DNA of 64,000 nucleotides from Lunularia cruciata (Eukaryota > Streptophyta > Marchantiopsida > Lunulariales > Lunulariaceae). Position 1 is the stretch's first letter, and every line of letters begins with the position of its first letter. The notes below the pieces were generated by a model. It saw nothing but the letters and a program-made list of their open reading frames with translations, had not been told where the DNA came from and ran no database searches. This document shows positions 1 through 11,833 of the stretch, piece by piece. The translations under genes were made by a program, and so were the position numbers. The stretch is from the NCBI GenBank assembly GCA_948567375.1, contig OX419755.1:8685001-8749000 (forward strand), read 5' to 3'.

Positions 1-139
1 ATTGGTTAGTCCAAACTTTCTCCTCAAAGGTTCCCTTGTCTAGCCAAACCTTCTTCAATGCTTATTCTTTCTAGATGTCCTTTAGCTTGCACAACCCTAA
101 TCCCATTCAAAATTCTCCTCTCCTGTCAACTAGCCCCTT
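1..139. other. Pyrimidine-rich flank left of element B
   Basis: CT-rich sequence with no convincing ORF. It ends in CCCTT (135-139), the left half of the 5-bp target duplication of element B. It probably continues, in the uninterrupted ancestor, at 21598. Confidence 0.6.
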
Positions 140-3100
140 TGTGACAACTCAACAAATATCACTTTTGTGGTAATCGGGTAAGTAAAGTTTGTTCCCGTAG
201 AGATACTAGTCAAAATTGGTCAAATACAAAGTCAAATAGTAACAATGTAGTTCTTCTTGATTGCATCTTTAATCTCTCAAGTAGAAACCACACCCAGAAG
301 AGAGTAACAACCACTGATTCTCAGTCTTATCACAAATTCACACACCTTAATCACAACTTCTTCAACTCTTTCCAAACAATTTTGATTGTGATGATTCAGG
401 CTCTCCCGAAAATGGCACTTCACTACGAAATGACTTTGCCTCAGAATTGTGTTCTACCCCTCCACTGAAGGCACAACTTCCTTGATCAAAGTTGCTTCAT
501 ATCAACACTGTGCTGCACTCACAAATGCAGAATACTACCAACACTACAATTCCTCTCAGATCTATCAACGCATTGCTTAGATTGCACTTCACTCAAGATC
601 AAACACATAGAATGAAGATCAAGGCTGTGGAATCCAACATCCAACAAACACACTGACTTGCACTTTGAAATTCTCCCAACACTCACAAACATAGACACAA
701 AGTTGATACTCGGAATCAAGCTCAAGCAACGAGTACTACTTCACAGCACTTTGCTTTATCTATTCTTAGAATTATGACCACTAAACAACATAAGACTGCA
801 AATGCCACTCTTAAGTAGTGAAACAATCGATAGTTATCTTCCTAATGCACCTCTTCCTAACAACTCTACAAACCTACAGATTTGAAATGACAATGCACCT
901 CTTCATATCTACCTATTCAAATCTCAAATTGGTTACTAATCCAATCCGATGTCTACTTCTCCTTCGTCTTTCAAACCCAAACCCGAAGTAACTTTACTTC
1001 CTACTGCTCTATCTTTGGTTTTCACAATTCCTACCTCTTCTACCAGATCTAATAGTTCTCTTTCATGATCTGGCATTTCACTAGTGGGTAATCTATCTAA
1101 CTCCTTATCTTCAAACCCACTCTTTTCTAATGTCTCCAATGGTAACTCCGAAAACATCTGCACTCCTACTTCATCTACTTTGGGTTTTGCTCTAACATCT
1201 TTCCGAAGTTTATCTATCTACAACTTTACCAAATGTAATCTAATCATGATATTATCTTCTTCTTCTGATATTTTCCTATCTACACGAGTTTTGAGACTAA
1301 TTAACAGAGCATTCAAGTTTGTGTCTTTTGCATGTCTCCTCCTTGTCTCCTACACCAACAACTTCAACTCGTGCAGCCTCGTCTCTTCAATACGAACATT
1401 GGCCTCTGTACTTAGCATCGCATTCATCCTGATTCCGATCTCCTTCAATGGCTCCAATCTCATCTTCCTTTCACGCTCCAGATCTGCAAGCCAATCTTCC
1501 TTGTACATTGCCAATTCTGCCTCAAACTCGGCTTTCACCATTTCCTTCTCCTTCTCCTTCTACACAACCTTCTCTTCCTGATTACGAAGTAACTCTCATA
1601 ATCTCTCTTCTTCCCTATATCTCACTGTCAACTCCCATTGCCACAGTTGCTTCTTCTCTTCTACATTCTCCATCACTCTATCAAGCTCTTGTTCCTTGTC
1701 TGCTACCTTGCCATAGCATGGATAATTTCAAGTCTTGAATCAGCAAACTATTGCTTCAAGATTTCATACTCAGCTACTTGTCTTTCCCTCGCTATGTCAC
1801 TCTTCTGCACAAGTTCCTCTTGATACCTCGCTTCTCTCTTCAAGTTCTCAATCACTTGACTCTACACTACTGCATCCACTCGTAGTACTTCCCTTTCCTC
1901 CTCACCTTGGATTATACTCTTCTTCAACTCCGAGTTCTCTTCTTCCAGTCTTGCTAATACCTACAACACAGTCTTCACCTCCGGACACTTTGACTGCATC
2001 TCCCTCTTCTTGTACTCTAGCTTCACTAACAACGGGCACACAACTTCTTGCAGGTACTCCTCTCCATCACTCACAACTACTTCACCTGCGGAGTGATTTC
2101 CTTCTTTATCTCCTCTTCTCTTGATACTTGCCTTCTTCTCTGCAGTCGTCATATTAGAATAGACGCTTCACTTCTTGAACTAGCATTCTCCTCTTCCCTT
2201 GCCTTGCTTGGACTTGCTTCACATTTTGCCTTGCACCTCGACCAAACTCCCCTCTGAATCATAATCTTCTTCTCCTCCGGCTTGGGTACCTTGTCCTCCA
2301 ACTTTGCATTATTCTCTTCCTTGAGCTCCACCCAAACTTCTTCATCTTCTGTAGGTACTGATGTCATCTCCCCACCTTCATTGCTATCACTACTCGTATC
2401 CCCACTTTGTAGCGTGAGCTCCGGTTCTTCCTCGTGTTCCGAGTCCTCAAACTTGCACTTGGCTTCGCCCTCCGAGTCTTCTTCCAATGACACAATCACC
2501 ACCACACCTTTACTCGGGTTTCCTCTCCTAGTCTTCCGAGGTCTCATTTTATCTACATCTTTGCCTTCTCCTTGTTGACTCTGCTTCTTTGACTTTGAAG
2601 TACTTACTTCTACCTGTGCACTCTTCCCCATCTATGTGTAGTACTCATCACTACTTTTGGATTTGAAGAATATACTGTTGCTCCTCCGTGTGGACTTCCT
2701 TTCTCACGTCGGGATGAAAGTGAGACATCATTTTGCTGTGCTCCGCCGCATTGAGCAAATTCAACCCGAGGTAGAAATGTGCAAGAAACAGCACAAAGTA
2801 GTGTGGAGGCAATTTATCCCACAAATTCCACACCATCTGCCTCATTCTCCCATGGAACCACCTCGCCTAGTTGATGGGTTCTCCTGCAAACATCTTATGG
2901 AAGAACACCGCTTGGTGTTTCATCACATAAGTCATTCTCTCCGGCTTCAGGATTGCCATGAGAGCACTTACGATCCCCCTCTTGACTGGATCTTTGTAAC
3001 TCTCTACTTTATACCCATTCGTTGTCCTCTTCAAAGAGAAGGCATCCCTCACTTTTGGGTTTCTTAGGCTACCTCTCCCTTCCCCAAGAACGTGGCACCC

Positions 3101-3920
3101 TACTCCGTGCCTGCCTCTCTTCTAGGTACCAATCTCCAATCCAACTTTGTCCAGTGAGCCGGATTTCCTCTCTTCCCCTCTTCCTCAGGGCCATCAAGAC
3201 ACTTACTCTTGATTATCTTGGTCATGAATCCTTGAAAACTCACGTTCCAGTTCCATGCCAAGAATGTGATCTGAAGTCGGCTCAAGACTTTGATTCTTGC
3301 GATCACATCTTACCTCCAAATTGCATGATTTCTCATTATGAATTTGGATTTTTTCTTTCCTCCTCCCATCTTTCTTGCTTCCTCACTGTCTCTCGGGTTA
3401 ACTCTCTCGAATTCTCCTCTACACACTAGCGCATCTTCAGCTTGACTTCCCTTCTTCCAATCTCTTGCAAGACAACTCCTCAACGGCAAAGGAAAATTGC
3501 TCAACATTGCTTTGTTGTTAGCCCGATTTTTATAGAGTTGCGCCTTCTTTGTCTCTCTTCAATTCAAGTTGCTACCAAGAAATCACACCTCTTGCATGTG
3601 CTTGTCACTGTCAAGTGCACTTCACACGTATGACCACTGGTTTTTGAATGGTCCCTTCTTGAATTTCTCGCCCCAAAGAAAAGTTGTTACATTTTCTTTG
3701 CCTTAGGTTGAGCTCCCCCCGATACAAAGACTTCTTACTTCGGGTTGTATGCTGACAAGGCAATTCCAAGTCCTTCGCCTTATGACCCGAAGCCACATTA
3801 TGTCGGGCTTCATCCTAAAGAATCTTTTCTTCGCCTTCTTCGGCCATACAGGTGCAATCCGACTTCTCTATACACTTCTTCTTCTCTATTTTGAAAAAAA
3901 CAAAAAATGTGGGTACCACA
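140..3920 (-). repeat. 3' LTR of element B (3,781 bp)
   Basis: In element sense it starts TGTGGTACCCACA at 3920 and ends GTTGTCACA at 140. It matches 17847-21592 along its length. The pyrimidine-rich plus strand reflects a purine-rich sense strand that encodes a long ORF (see 936-3507). Most of the LTR is U3 if the degenerate TATA-like site near 815 marks the promoter. Confidence 0.9.
936..3507 (-). pseudogene. LTR-encoded long ORF, left B copy (broken)
   Basis: Starts with ATG at 3507 (MLSNFPLPL...) and can be followed with frameshifts and stops to about 936. Order along the protein: a globular region with the conserved strings FLAWNWN, WRLVPRREAG and LPPHYF; a Lys/Arg- and Glu/Asp-rich stretch (about 2149-2631); a coiled coil (about 1350-1541 and flanking shifted frames); a short acidic tail (936-1163). 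I do not recognise the family. The same order appears in the other long B-type LTRs (18805-21190, 23706-26261, 53327-55630). It lies in U3, so it would sit at the 3' end of genomic RNA downstream of pol. Confidence 0.6.
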
Positions 3921-3936
3921 AACCCCCTCCCTCAAA
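3921..3936 (-). promoter_or_regulatory. Polypurine tract of element B
   Basis: On the minus strand a G/A-rich run (TTTGAGGGAGGGGGTT) lies directly before the 3' LTR start. This is the position of the plus-strand primer for reverse transcription. The same tract is seen next to the LTR of element E at 55989-56004. Confidence 0.7.
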
Positions 3937-4767
3937 TGTGAGCATCTTCATGAACATAGACCTCAGGTGTCTTAGAGGCTTCCGCGTCTATGGTCCAAAA
4001 TCTCCAAACTCTCCACCTATTTACTCGAGTGGCAAAAGGATTGCCCTCTAGGTCTACAAGCTGCATGGACCCATTTTCATAAAGATGAAGAACTTGATAA
4101 GGTCCCATCCATCTCAAATGCAACTTGCTTGGAAAAAATATTTGGCGATTGTCGTATAACAAACCAAATCTCCTTCGCACACAGCCACAGGCTTGATATG
4201 CTTATCGTGCCTGACTTTCCTTTGTGCTTGTACTTCCTTTGCGGTTTGCATTGCATTGTCTCTTTTCTCCTCTAACCACATAAGTTGATGGATCTGAAGA
4301 TCCTGGCTTTCTTCCTCCAACAGTTGTTCTTTGCAAAGAATCCTATATGTCGGTACTTCAAATTCAATTGGTAGTATGGGATGGAAGCCATATGTCAAGA
4401 AGTATGGAGTTTGTTTGGTTGTAATCTTTTTTTTTGTTTGATATGCCCACAACGTGGATGGCAATTTCGTATCCCAATCAAAAGCATAATTCACAGTCAC
4501 CTTATTCAAAATTTTGCAAAGAAACCCATTTGCCTTTTACATTAAGCCATTTGCTTTTGGGTTATAAAGAGTCATCTTCCAATGTTTAATCTGAATGTAC
4601 TTGGTTAATGCCTCCATTACATAGTTCAAAAAATGTGTCCCTCAGTCACTGACCAATTCCAGAGGACACCCATACCGGGAGATGATGTTTTGAAAGAAGA
4701 ATTCTGCCACAGTTTTGGTATCATCTTTGCGAGTTGGTTCAGCTTTGACCATCTTGATAGCATAGTC
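3932..4767 (-). pseudogene. Element B integrase, C-terminal half (split by element A)
   Basis: Two overlapping minus-strand frames (4114-4509 and 3932-4180) encode the end of an integrase core, with LWAYQT and TPYFLTYGFHPILPIEF, and the C-terminal domain with RWMGPYQVLHLYENGS. This half was separated from the N-terminal half (12526 onward) by element A. A frameshift near 4150 and stops upstream make it non-functional. A near-identical copy of 4345-4767 recurs at 40166-40591 inside a chimeric retrocopy. Confidence 0.8.
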
Positions 4768-5108
4768 TGTAACACCCATTTGTGCATGTGTGTGGTATTG
4801 TGATATTTAGCTTGGTATTACAAGTACTTAAGAGATATTATTTATATAGAGATAAAGGATGGCTCTATATTAGTCATGGTTAGCTAAAGTTAGTCATAGT
4901 TAAGATAGAGGGGACTTTACTTTAGAGGAAGTAGAAAAGATGAGCACCACTATTTTGGATTTTAATGTATTGACTTGGTATTATTCCTAGGTGTTTGGGT
5001 TTGAGGAAAGAGTTGAGAACTCTTGGGCCCGCAAGCCTTTTTGTTTTGGATTCTTCTTTAGTCCAAGGATAGCCTATGTGAAGGAATCCTTGACTTAGTG
5101 GTTGGGTC

Positions 5109-5800
5109 TGTGAGCCGGCCTGTCTCTCACTCAGGATGAACCTCTGATGGCTATTATGGTAGCGCACCATGGACTAAGAAGGCAAGGAACCCCAACTCCA
5201 TCATACTCCTCCAAGGCTAACACTCCAAGACTCAAGACATTGCTCACTAGAGAACTCAATGAGAGAGAGATAGTTGCAAATGAAAGGATGATGAGTACCT
5301 CCTCACCCCTTGTTTATATACTTGTGAAATAGTTACGTACCAAAGTTACTAATTACCATAGTAACTCAAGTTACTAGACTAAAAGTCAAGTAAAGTCAAA
5401 AAGTAGAAAGGAATATCCATTCACATGGGTATATTCCCCTAAGCATGTGGTCTTATCTTGACCCAACCACTAAGTCAAGGATTCCTTCACATGGGCTATC
5501 CTTGGACTAAAGAAGAATCCAAAACAAAAAGGCTTGCGGGCCCAAGAGTTCTCAACTCTTTCCTCAAAGCCAAACACCTAGGAATAATACCAAGTCAACA
5601 CACTAAAATCCAAAATAGTGGTGCTCATCTTTTCTACTTCCTCTAAAGTAAGGTCCCATCTATCTTAGCTATGACTAACTTTAGCTAACCATGACTAATA
5701 TAGAACCATCCTTTATCTCTATATAAATAATATCTCTTAAGTACTTGTAATACCAAGCTAAATATCACAATACCACACACATGCACAAATGGGTGTTACA
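5109..5800 (-). repeat. Solo LTR of the A family, inverted inside the A 5' LTR
   Basis: A complete 692-bp LTR in reverse orientation (TGTGAGCCGG...GTGTTACA on the plus strand) with a 4-bp target duplication GGTC. No internal region is attached, so it arose by LTR-LTR recombination. Its position inside an oppositely oriented LTR makes a large inverted repeat. Its left junction with the host LTR is reproduced at 40930-40935. Confidence 0.93.
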
Positions 5801-5943
5801 GGTCAAGATAAGACCACATGCTTAGGGGAATATGCCCATGTGAATGGATATTCATTTCTACTTTTTGACTTTACTTGACTTTTAGTCTAGTAACTTGAGT
5901 TACTATGGTAATTAGTAACTTTGGTACGTAACTATTTCACAAG

Positions 5944-5950
5944 TATATAA
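5944..5950 (+). promoter_or_regulatory. TATA box of the A-family LTR
   Basis: TATATAA within AGTATATAAACAAGGGG, conserved in most A-type LTR copies (3' LTR of A at 12314-12320). It would place transcription start about 30 bp downstream, leaving a U5 of roughly 170-180 bp. The start site is inferred. Confidence 0.6.
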
Positions 5951-6159
5951 ACAAGGGGTGAGGAGGTTCTCATCATCCTTTCATTTGCAACTATCTCTCT
6001 CTCATTGAGTTCTCTAGTGAGCAATGTCTTGAGTCTTGGAGTGTTAGCCTTGGAGGAGTATGATGGAGTTGGGGTTCCTTGCCTTCTTAGTCCATGGTGC
6101 GCTACCATAATAGCCATCAGAGGTTCATCCTGAGTGAGAGACAGGCCGGCTCACGTTTT

Positions 6160-6177
6160 TGGTTCTATTGCCGGGAC
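6160..6177 (+). promoter_or_regulatory. Primer binding site of element A
   Basis: TGGTTCTATTGCCGGGAC begins 4 nt after the 5' LTR and starts with the TGG expected opposite a tRNA CCA end. Element D has TGGTTCTGTTGTCGGGAC at the same place. I cannot name the tRNA; part of it (TTGCCGGG) resembles the tRNA-Asp-type site of Tat/Athila elements. Confidence 0.6.
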
Positions 6178-6355
6178 CTCTCTAGAAGGCAAGATAATGT
6201 TCCGCGTTCAATTCTACATTAGGAGAGGAGAGGGCTAAACTTATGTTAAAGAATCAAGATCCATTTGTATACCCTGTAGTTCATTATGATATCTTTGAGG
6301 TGATTTTGTACATCTTGTACACATGAGAGGAATTGGAGAGATTGTGTGAGGTGGA

Positions 6356-6592
6356 TTGCAGATTTTGGGGATTAAAGTGATTTTGGGCAAAATCTCAAGT
6401 TTGATATCTAGACTTGAAATTTCTACACATGATAGCTTGGATTATCTTCCAATTAGCACACTTAAAATTATTGTGAGAGCTACTATGTGCACTGGGCTAG
6501 AATTTTTGAAAGTTGATAGGGTAAAATGCTCCCGCAATTGCATGCTCTCTGGAAAATTGTACAGAGTCTGCCATTTCTTCAATTTTCTGTGA
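6356..6592 (+). other. Leader small ORF of element A (78 aa)
   Basis: An ATG-initiated ORF between PBS and gag (MQILGIKVILGK...). A homologous ORF with the same start and length occurs in the leader of D (50416-50652). It has no recognisable domain, and it may only look conserved because the elements are young. It could act as an upstream ORF. Confidence 0.3.
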
Positions 6593-6965
6593 ATTGTCTT
6601 GAAAATTTCCAAGAAAATTAAGTGCATTGTATTCTACCTGCTGCCACAAAAATTAGAGAGAGATCGTTCTTGTGCAAGGAGTTATGAGTTTTTGAAGTGA
6701 GTGGTGTGGTTTTCAGACCAAATCTGAAATATGGATGCTGAATAGAAAGGTGTCTAGGCCAAATGGCTTGATGAAAAGATCTGAAATTTTGCATGGAGGG
6801 ACGCCCTAGAGTTTTTATCAAGTGTGAAAAATTTTAGAGGACTGTGACACACTGGTTGGGAGATTCAAATGACATTGTGAGGAAGAGTCAATTCTGCAGA
6901 GTGGAGATCTCATGCATGAGAAGTTTGAGATCAACAAGAGAAAAGAAAGATAGTGAGGGGTTAAG

Positions 6966-7894
6966 ATGGGGAAACTTCCGGTTTTCTTTGGCAAGGATGG
7001 AGAAGATGTGGAGGCCTTTGTGAGAGACATCAAGAGAGCTTGCATAGGAAACAATGAGAGGAGGAAGAATGAGTGGGCCTCATTATTACCAAATTTCATT
7101 GAGGATGCAACACTTACATGGTATGAGTTAGAATACCAAAAGAGAGAGAGGAGAGATGGGGAAGAGGAGTCTTGGGAGACTTTGACTTCAGCACTCATTG
7201 AGAACTTTCTTCCTGATGAGAGTTATGAGAGATTTATGCGTGAGGTTACATTTTTCAAGCAAGGAGATGGAGAGAAAGTGAGAGTTTATGTGGAAAGAGT
7301 GGAAAAGTTGGAGTCCAGATTTTGCATAGTGTTGAGGAAGGGTGGGGAAGATGTGGAGACTACAATGATTGGCATAGGGGCTATGCTCACCAAGAATTTT
7401 GTGGGAGGGTTGAAACCACAAATTAGAAGCAAGGTGAGATATGAGAAACCTTCTTCCAAGGTTGAAGTTATCAAGATCGCAATTCGTATGAGAGTTTGGA
7501 AGGGGATGAGAGTGATTTGGTGGTGAAGGAGGTTGTGCATCCTCCTCAAGGCTACAAGTATGGTGGAACTTCTGATACTTTGGTGGCAAGGGCTGCACCA
7601 CAAGTAGTAGTTGCTCCAGTTCTTGCACCTCCACCAAAAGATCCACTCCAAACCATCACAGAACAACTTGCAGATCTCAAGATCAATGTGGTGCAATTAT
7701 GGGAGAAGAGAGAGGTGGATCAGAATGTAGGGAGAGGGCTTAGAAGTTATGGAAACTATCCATATAGAGGAAGTCAACCAACCAACAATTTCAATGATAG
7801 AAATTGTTTTGGTTGTGGAGGAAGAGGCCATATCCAAAGGAATTGCCCAAATTCCACTTACCATGGAGGAAGGGGTTATTTAGGGGGCCAATAG
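6966..7894 (+). pseudogene. Element A gag (nucleocapsid), frameshifted
   Basis: The ATG at 6966 opens MGKLPVFFGKDGEDVEAF, a typical retrotransposon gag start (particle-forming domain, about residues 15-180). A frameshift near 7500 moves the frame; the second part (7496-7894) ends with a CCHC zinc knuckle CFGCGGRGHIQRNC at about 7809-7850, the RNA-binding nucleocapsid motif. A second frameshift follows near 7885. In element D the same region is one open frame, so these are lesions. Confidence 0.85.
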
Positions 7895-7922
7895 AGGGAA
7901 AGAGAGAGGTAGTGAAACCCAA

Positions 7923-8957
7923 GTGGCTCCTAGTCCCAACAAAGGTAAGGGGATAGCATCCATAGATGTGGTTGAGAGAAAGTATGAGAAGGGAGATTGC
8001 TCAAACTCCAAGGGTCTTAATTTGGAGCTTTTGGCACAAGAGAAGAAGAGAGCTTGTTTTGCAGAGGATGTTCACTCTTCTCAAGGATTTACTTCAAGCA
8101 AGGATACTCCTATGTCTACTAGGAGCACTCGCACCTCAACACCATCAACAACAAAGACTCCAAGGAAGAAGTTGGGGATGGAGGACTTCTTGATCTCAAA
8201 GCAACAATGGAACTACAATGTGTTGGAGGATGTTGGTAGTCACAAGGCTAACATCACAGTGGGCCAATTAATTGCTTTGAACCCTACCTTGAGAAAGGAG
8301 CTTAGAGGTGGTTTGAGTTCTACAAGGAGCAAGAAGAAGAAGGCAAAAGTTCCAGTATCAATGGGGGTGGTGGATGCCAAGCCAACACCATGTGAGGCTT
8401 GTGAATATGCCTCCAAGATTGATGTGAGAGTGAATGGTCACAACATCAAGGATGCATTGGTTGATGGAGGATCAGCAGTGAATGCCATGTCAGAAAGGTT
8501 GATGAAGAAGTTGGGTATGATACCCTCAAGACCTTCAACATTTGTGGTGAGCATGGCAAACAAGCAACAAGTTCGACCAGTAGGGGTGATGGATAAGGTG
8601 GTAGTTTCAGTTATGGGAATTCAAAATCTCATGACTTTCCAAGTCTTGAAGAATTCAAGCTATGACTTACTTCTTGGGAGGCCATGGTTGAGAGCAGAAT
8701 GCACAACTGATGGATGGCACAAAGGGTACTTGAGGATTGGGCCATCAAACCATAGAGTCACAGTTCTTGTGACTAACACCACCAACACTTCACATTCAGA
8801 TACACCATCTTCTGATTATTGGGAATCAGATTTTGAAGAAGAAGCTTCAGGTGTGGACACAAGCATGGAGGAGGAGACTTCCACGAAGGAGGATGAATCT
8901 GAATCTGATTCAGATGTGTATCCCTTGTGTGCTATGGATTTTGCACCTAAGCCATAG
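7923..8957 (+). pseudogene. Element A protease region
   Basis: Contains a retropepsin-like aspartyl protease with the active-site string ALVDGGSAVNAM; the catalytic Asp codon is at 8463-8465. GRPWL follows downstream, then an acidic linker. The frame ends at TAG 8955-8957. F reads through this point in frame into pol, so the stop is probably secondary. It would cleave the gag-pol polyprotein in the particle. Confidence 0.85.
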
Positions 8958-10560
8958 GTTTTGAAGGACCCAGATAAATCACCATTGACACTTGAGGAGG
9001 TAGAGAGAAGGTTATCTACCCACAAGTATGGTCCAAATGTTACCAAGGAGGAGAAGGTGAGATTTGAGGAGATTTTCCGCAAGTTCATCCATGTGTTTGC
9101 TTTTAGTTACAAGGATTTGAAGGAAGTCACCTTGGAGGAGCACAAGATAGAGGTGGAGTCACATGCAAGACCAATCCGCCAAAGCAATGTCGCATAAGCC
9201 CACCAATATCTTTGGTTGTGAAGGAATAGATTGATAAGCTCAAGGAGGTTGGATTTATCTTTGAGGTAGAGAATTCAGAATGGGTCTCTCCAATTGTCAT
9301 TGTGAAGAAAAAGAATGGCAAGCTTCGGGTATGTGTGGATTACAAGAAGCTCAATGCTATTACCAAGAAGGACTACTACCCATTGCCATTCATTGATGAG
9401 ATTTTGGAGGAGGTTGCAGGTCATGAGAGGTACAGTTTTGGAGATGGTTATAGTGGATATAAACAAATCAAGATTGCACTAGAGCATCAACAACTCACCA
9501 CATTCACCACACCTTGGGGAACTTATGCTTTCAAGGTCATGCCTTTTGGGCTTTGCAATGCTCCAGCCACATTCCAACGGTTCATGAACAAGGTATTTGA
9601 ACCTTTCATTGGGAAATTTGTGAGAGACTTCATTGATGACTTTTGTGTCCATGGGAGCAAGGAGGAGCACTTTGAGCACCTAATCAAAGTCTTGCAACGC
9701 TTGGATGAGGCAAATGCATCACTCAACCCAGAAAAGTGCATTTTTGGATGTGAAGAAGGTCTACTTTTGGGGCACATCATCTCCAAGGATGGAATAGCAG
9801 TTGATCCTAAGAAGGTGAGGAAAATCTCAGACCTTCCATTCCCTTCAAGCTTGACAAAGTTACGCCAATTCTTGGGGATGGTTGGATACTATAGGAGGTC
9901 CATCTTCTCATTTTCCAACAAGGCTTATGCATTGACCATCTACATGAAGAAGGGTGTAGATTACATGGTGATTTTGGAGGACAAGGAGGCTCTCAAAGCT
10001 TTTGAGGAGCTCAAGCAATCCCTTGTTGTAGCTCCAATTCTTGCTAAACCTGATTGGAGTAAGCCTTTCATCCTCTACACTGATGCTTCTAATAGAACTA
10101 TAGGATGCACTCTTAGTCAATTAGACCAAGATGGGCATGATCATCCAATAGCTTATGCTAGTAGGCAGATGGTTTCAGCAGAGAAGAACTACTCTGTCAC
10201 GGAGAGAGAAAGGTTGGTTGTGATATTTGGTCTCAAGAAGTTTAGACACTACTTGATTGGAGGGAAAGCCACCATTGTCACAAATCACAAGGCTTTGAAG
10301 TACATCTTCAACAAGCCTAATGTTGAAGGGAGACTAGCAAGGTGGATGATACTCTTGTCTGAGTATGACTACACCATTGAGGATAGGCCAGGAAAGAAAC
10401 ATGCAAATGCTGATTTTTTATCTAGAGCCTATGATCATGATGGAGATGAGCCAGTGGATGATTCTTTCCGGGATGAGGAGCTCATGACAATCTCAGTCAC
10501 TCAAGAGGTTCCAATGGAGTACAAGGAGATTGTGTATTTTGTGACAAGAGGTAACTATCC
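8958..10560 (+). pseudogene. Element A reverse transcriptase and RNase H
   Basis: The pre-RT linker (8961-9197) is shifted relative to the main frame starting at 9302. RT shows YPLPFIDEILEEVAGHERYS, MPFGLCNAPATFQRFMN and the catalytic F-I-D-D (Asp pair at 9635-9640). RNase H follows with ILYTDAS (about 10072-10090), YSVTERE and the terminal HANADFLSR. Compared with D, the only large defects are the frameshift near 9190 and a TAG in the linker. RT and RNase H would copy element RNA into cDNA. Confidence 0.88.
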
Positions 10561-11785
10561 AGAAGGGATGCATGCTAGGGAGAGGAAGGCCCTTGTAGCA
10601 AGATCTAGACCTTACACAATGGTGGAGGATATTCTTTTTCACCAAGGAGCAGATGGTCTACTTCAAAGAGCAGTGGGTAAGGAAGAGTCTATCCTACTCA
10701 TAAAGGAGTTTCATGAAGGTTTAGTATGTGGAGGACACTTTGCAGGAAAGGTGACTGCTTTCAAGATTCTAGATGCAAGTTACGATTGGAGAGGGATTTT
10801 CAAGGATTGTCTTGATTATTGCAAAACTTGTCATGTTTGTCAAGCTTTTGCTAGAAAGTCTACATCCACTCCACCACTTAGATCAATTCCATTGCTAGGA
10901 CCTTTTGAGAAGTGGGGAATTGATTTTGTAGGTCCTCTCAATAGAACCCCAAGGAACAATCGATACATTGTGGTAGCTACTGATTACCTTGCCAAGTGGG
11001 TTGAGGCTAGACCATTGAGGGACAAGAATGAAGATGAAGTGGGTAGATTTCTTTATGAATGCATTATCACTAGGTTTGGATGCCCTTTGGAGTTGGTTTA
11101 TGATAGAGGAGGAGAGTTTACAAGAAGCATTACTACAGCCATGCTATGACATTTCTCTATCACACATAGAGTAACTACATCCTATAAGCCAAATTCCAAT
11201 GGCTTGGCACAGAGAACCAATCAGACCTTGTGCATGATGTTGGCCAAAGATGCAGAAATGGAGGGGGCTAAACATCATTGGGACAAGAGGATTCATACAG
11301 TTTTGTGGGAGTATAGGACAACCATGAAGGCTTCCACTAGATATTCTCCATTTCAATTTGTGTATGGTATTGAGTCTACCTTACCTATTCACTTTGATCT
11401 TCCTACCTTCCAATGCATTCATAGGAGATTGAAGAAAGCACAAGGAGGTGATGTAGAGAAGTCAAGGAAGGATCAACTCATGGAGTTGGAAGAGGGAAGA
11501 GCAATTGCTATGGTTCGAGTGGAGCAAGCCCAAGGTAAGCAAAAGGAGAGCTATGACAAGAGGCAAGGTAAGAAAAAGGTGGAGACTTTCAAAGAAGGTG
11601 ATTGGGTAATGTTGTTTGATTCTATTCGATTCAAGAGAGTGCAAAAGAAGTTTTTGCCTAAGTACTTTGGACCTTTCATAGTGGAGAAGGTGTGGGGCAA
11701 TTACACCTATGATCTCAAGGAGTTGGGAGGAAGACACTTTGATAGGATTAACCATGATAAGTTGAAGATGTACCATAGAAGGTAG
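10561..11785 (+). pseudogene. Element A integrase, catalytic Glu lost
   Basis: The HHCC zinc domain includes the CKTCHVC pair. The DDE core has GIDFVGPL and DRGGEF for the two Asp residues. The third acid is replaced: GLAQRTNQ, with CAG at 11210-11212 where D and F have GAG (GLAERTNQ). A TGA at 11147-11149 stands where D has CGA (Arg), consistent with CpG deamination. The C-terminal domain (FLPKYFGPFIVEKVWGNYTY) is intact. Either change alone should abolish integration. Confidence 0.88.
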
Positions 11786-11817
11786 AGAGACCTTCACTTT
11801 GAGGACAAAGTGAAAAC

Positions 11818-11833
11818 TTAGTCCGGGGGTAAA
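11818..11833 (+). promoter_or_regulatory. Polypurine tract of element A
   Basis: TTAGTCCGGGGGTAAA lies directly before the 3' LTR start at 11834. The same tract adjoins the 3' LTR of F (60256 onward, minus) and the D internal region (44425 onward, minus). Confidence 0.65.

Larger units (their letters stand above)
4768..6155 (+). repeat. 5' LTR of element A, interrupted by a solo LTR
   Basis: The LTR runs 4768-5108 and resumes at 5801-6155. GGTC is duplicated on both sides of the insert (5105-5108 and 5801-5804). Subtracting the 692-bp insert and 4 bp leaves exactly 692 bp, the length of the 3' LTR. It starts TGTAACACCC and ends CTCACG, where other copies end CTCACA. Confidence 0.93.

Noticed and set aside
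1084-2578. Plus-strand ORFs rich in Ser, Leu and Pro through the B LTRs (also 2282-2578, 19388-19798, 53280-54701).
   Set aside because: They are shadows of the purine-rich minus-strand U3 ORF. The low-complexity Ser/Leu composition reflects the pyrimidine strand.
5147-5332. 61-codon ORF on the antisense strand of A-type LTRs, open in most copies (also 5932-6117, 12302-12487, 40971-41156, 50919-51104, 59602-59787), and a second 62-codon ORF nearby (5458-5646 and equivalents).
   Set aside because: Both run antisense to the element and recur only because the LTR recurs. The copies are too similar to show selection, and no domain is recognisable.
4768-6155. Large inverted repeat that could be read as a foldback or MITE-like transposon.
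   Set aside because: It is explained by an A-family solo LTR inserted in reverse inside an LTR of the same family, with exact lengths and a GGTC duplication.
7188-7696. Long antisense ORFs over gag of A (and 48568-49080 over gag of D).
   Set aside because: Opposite-strand shadows of a conserved gag sequence; no start context, domain or independent conservation.
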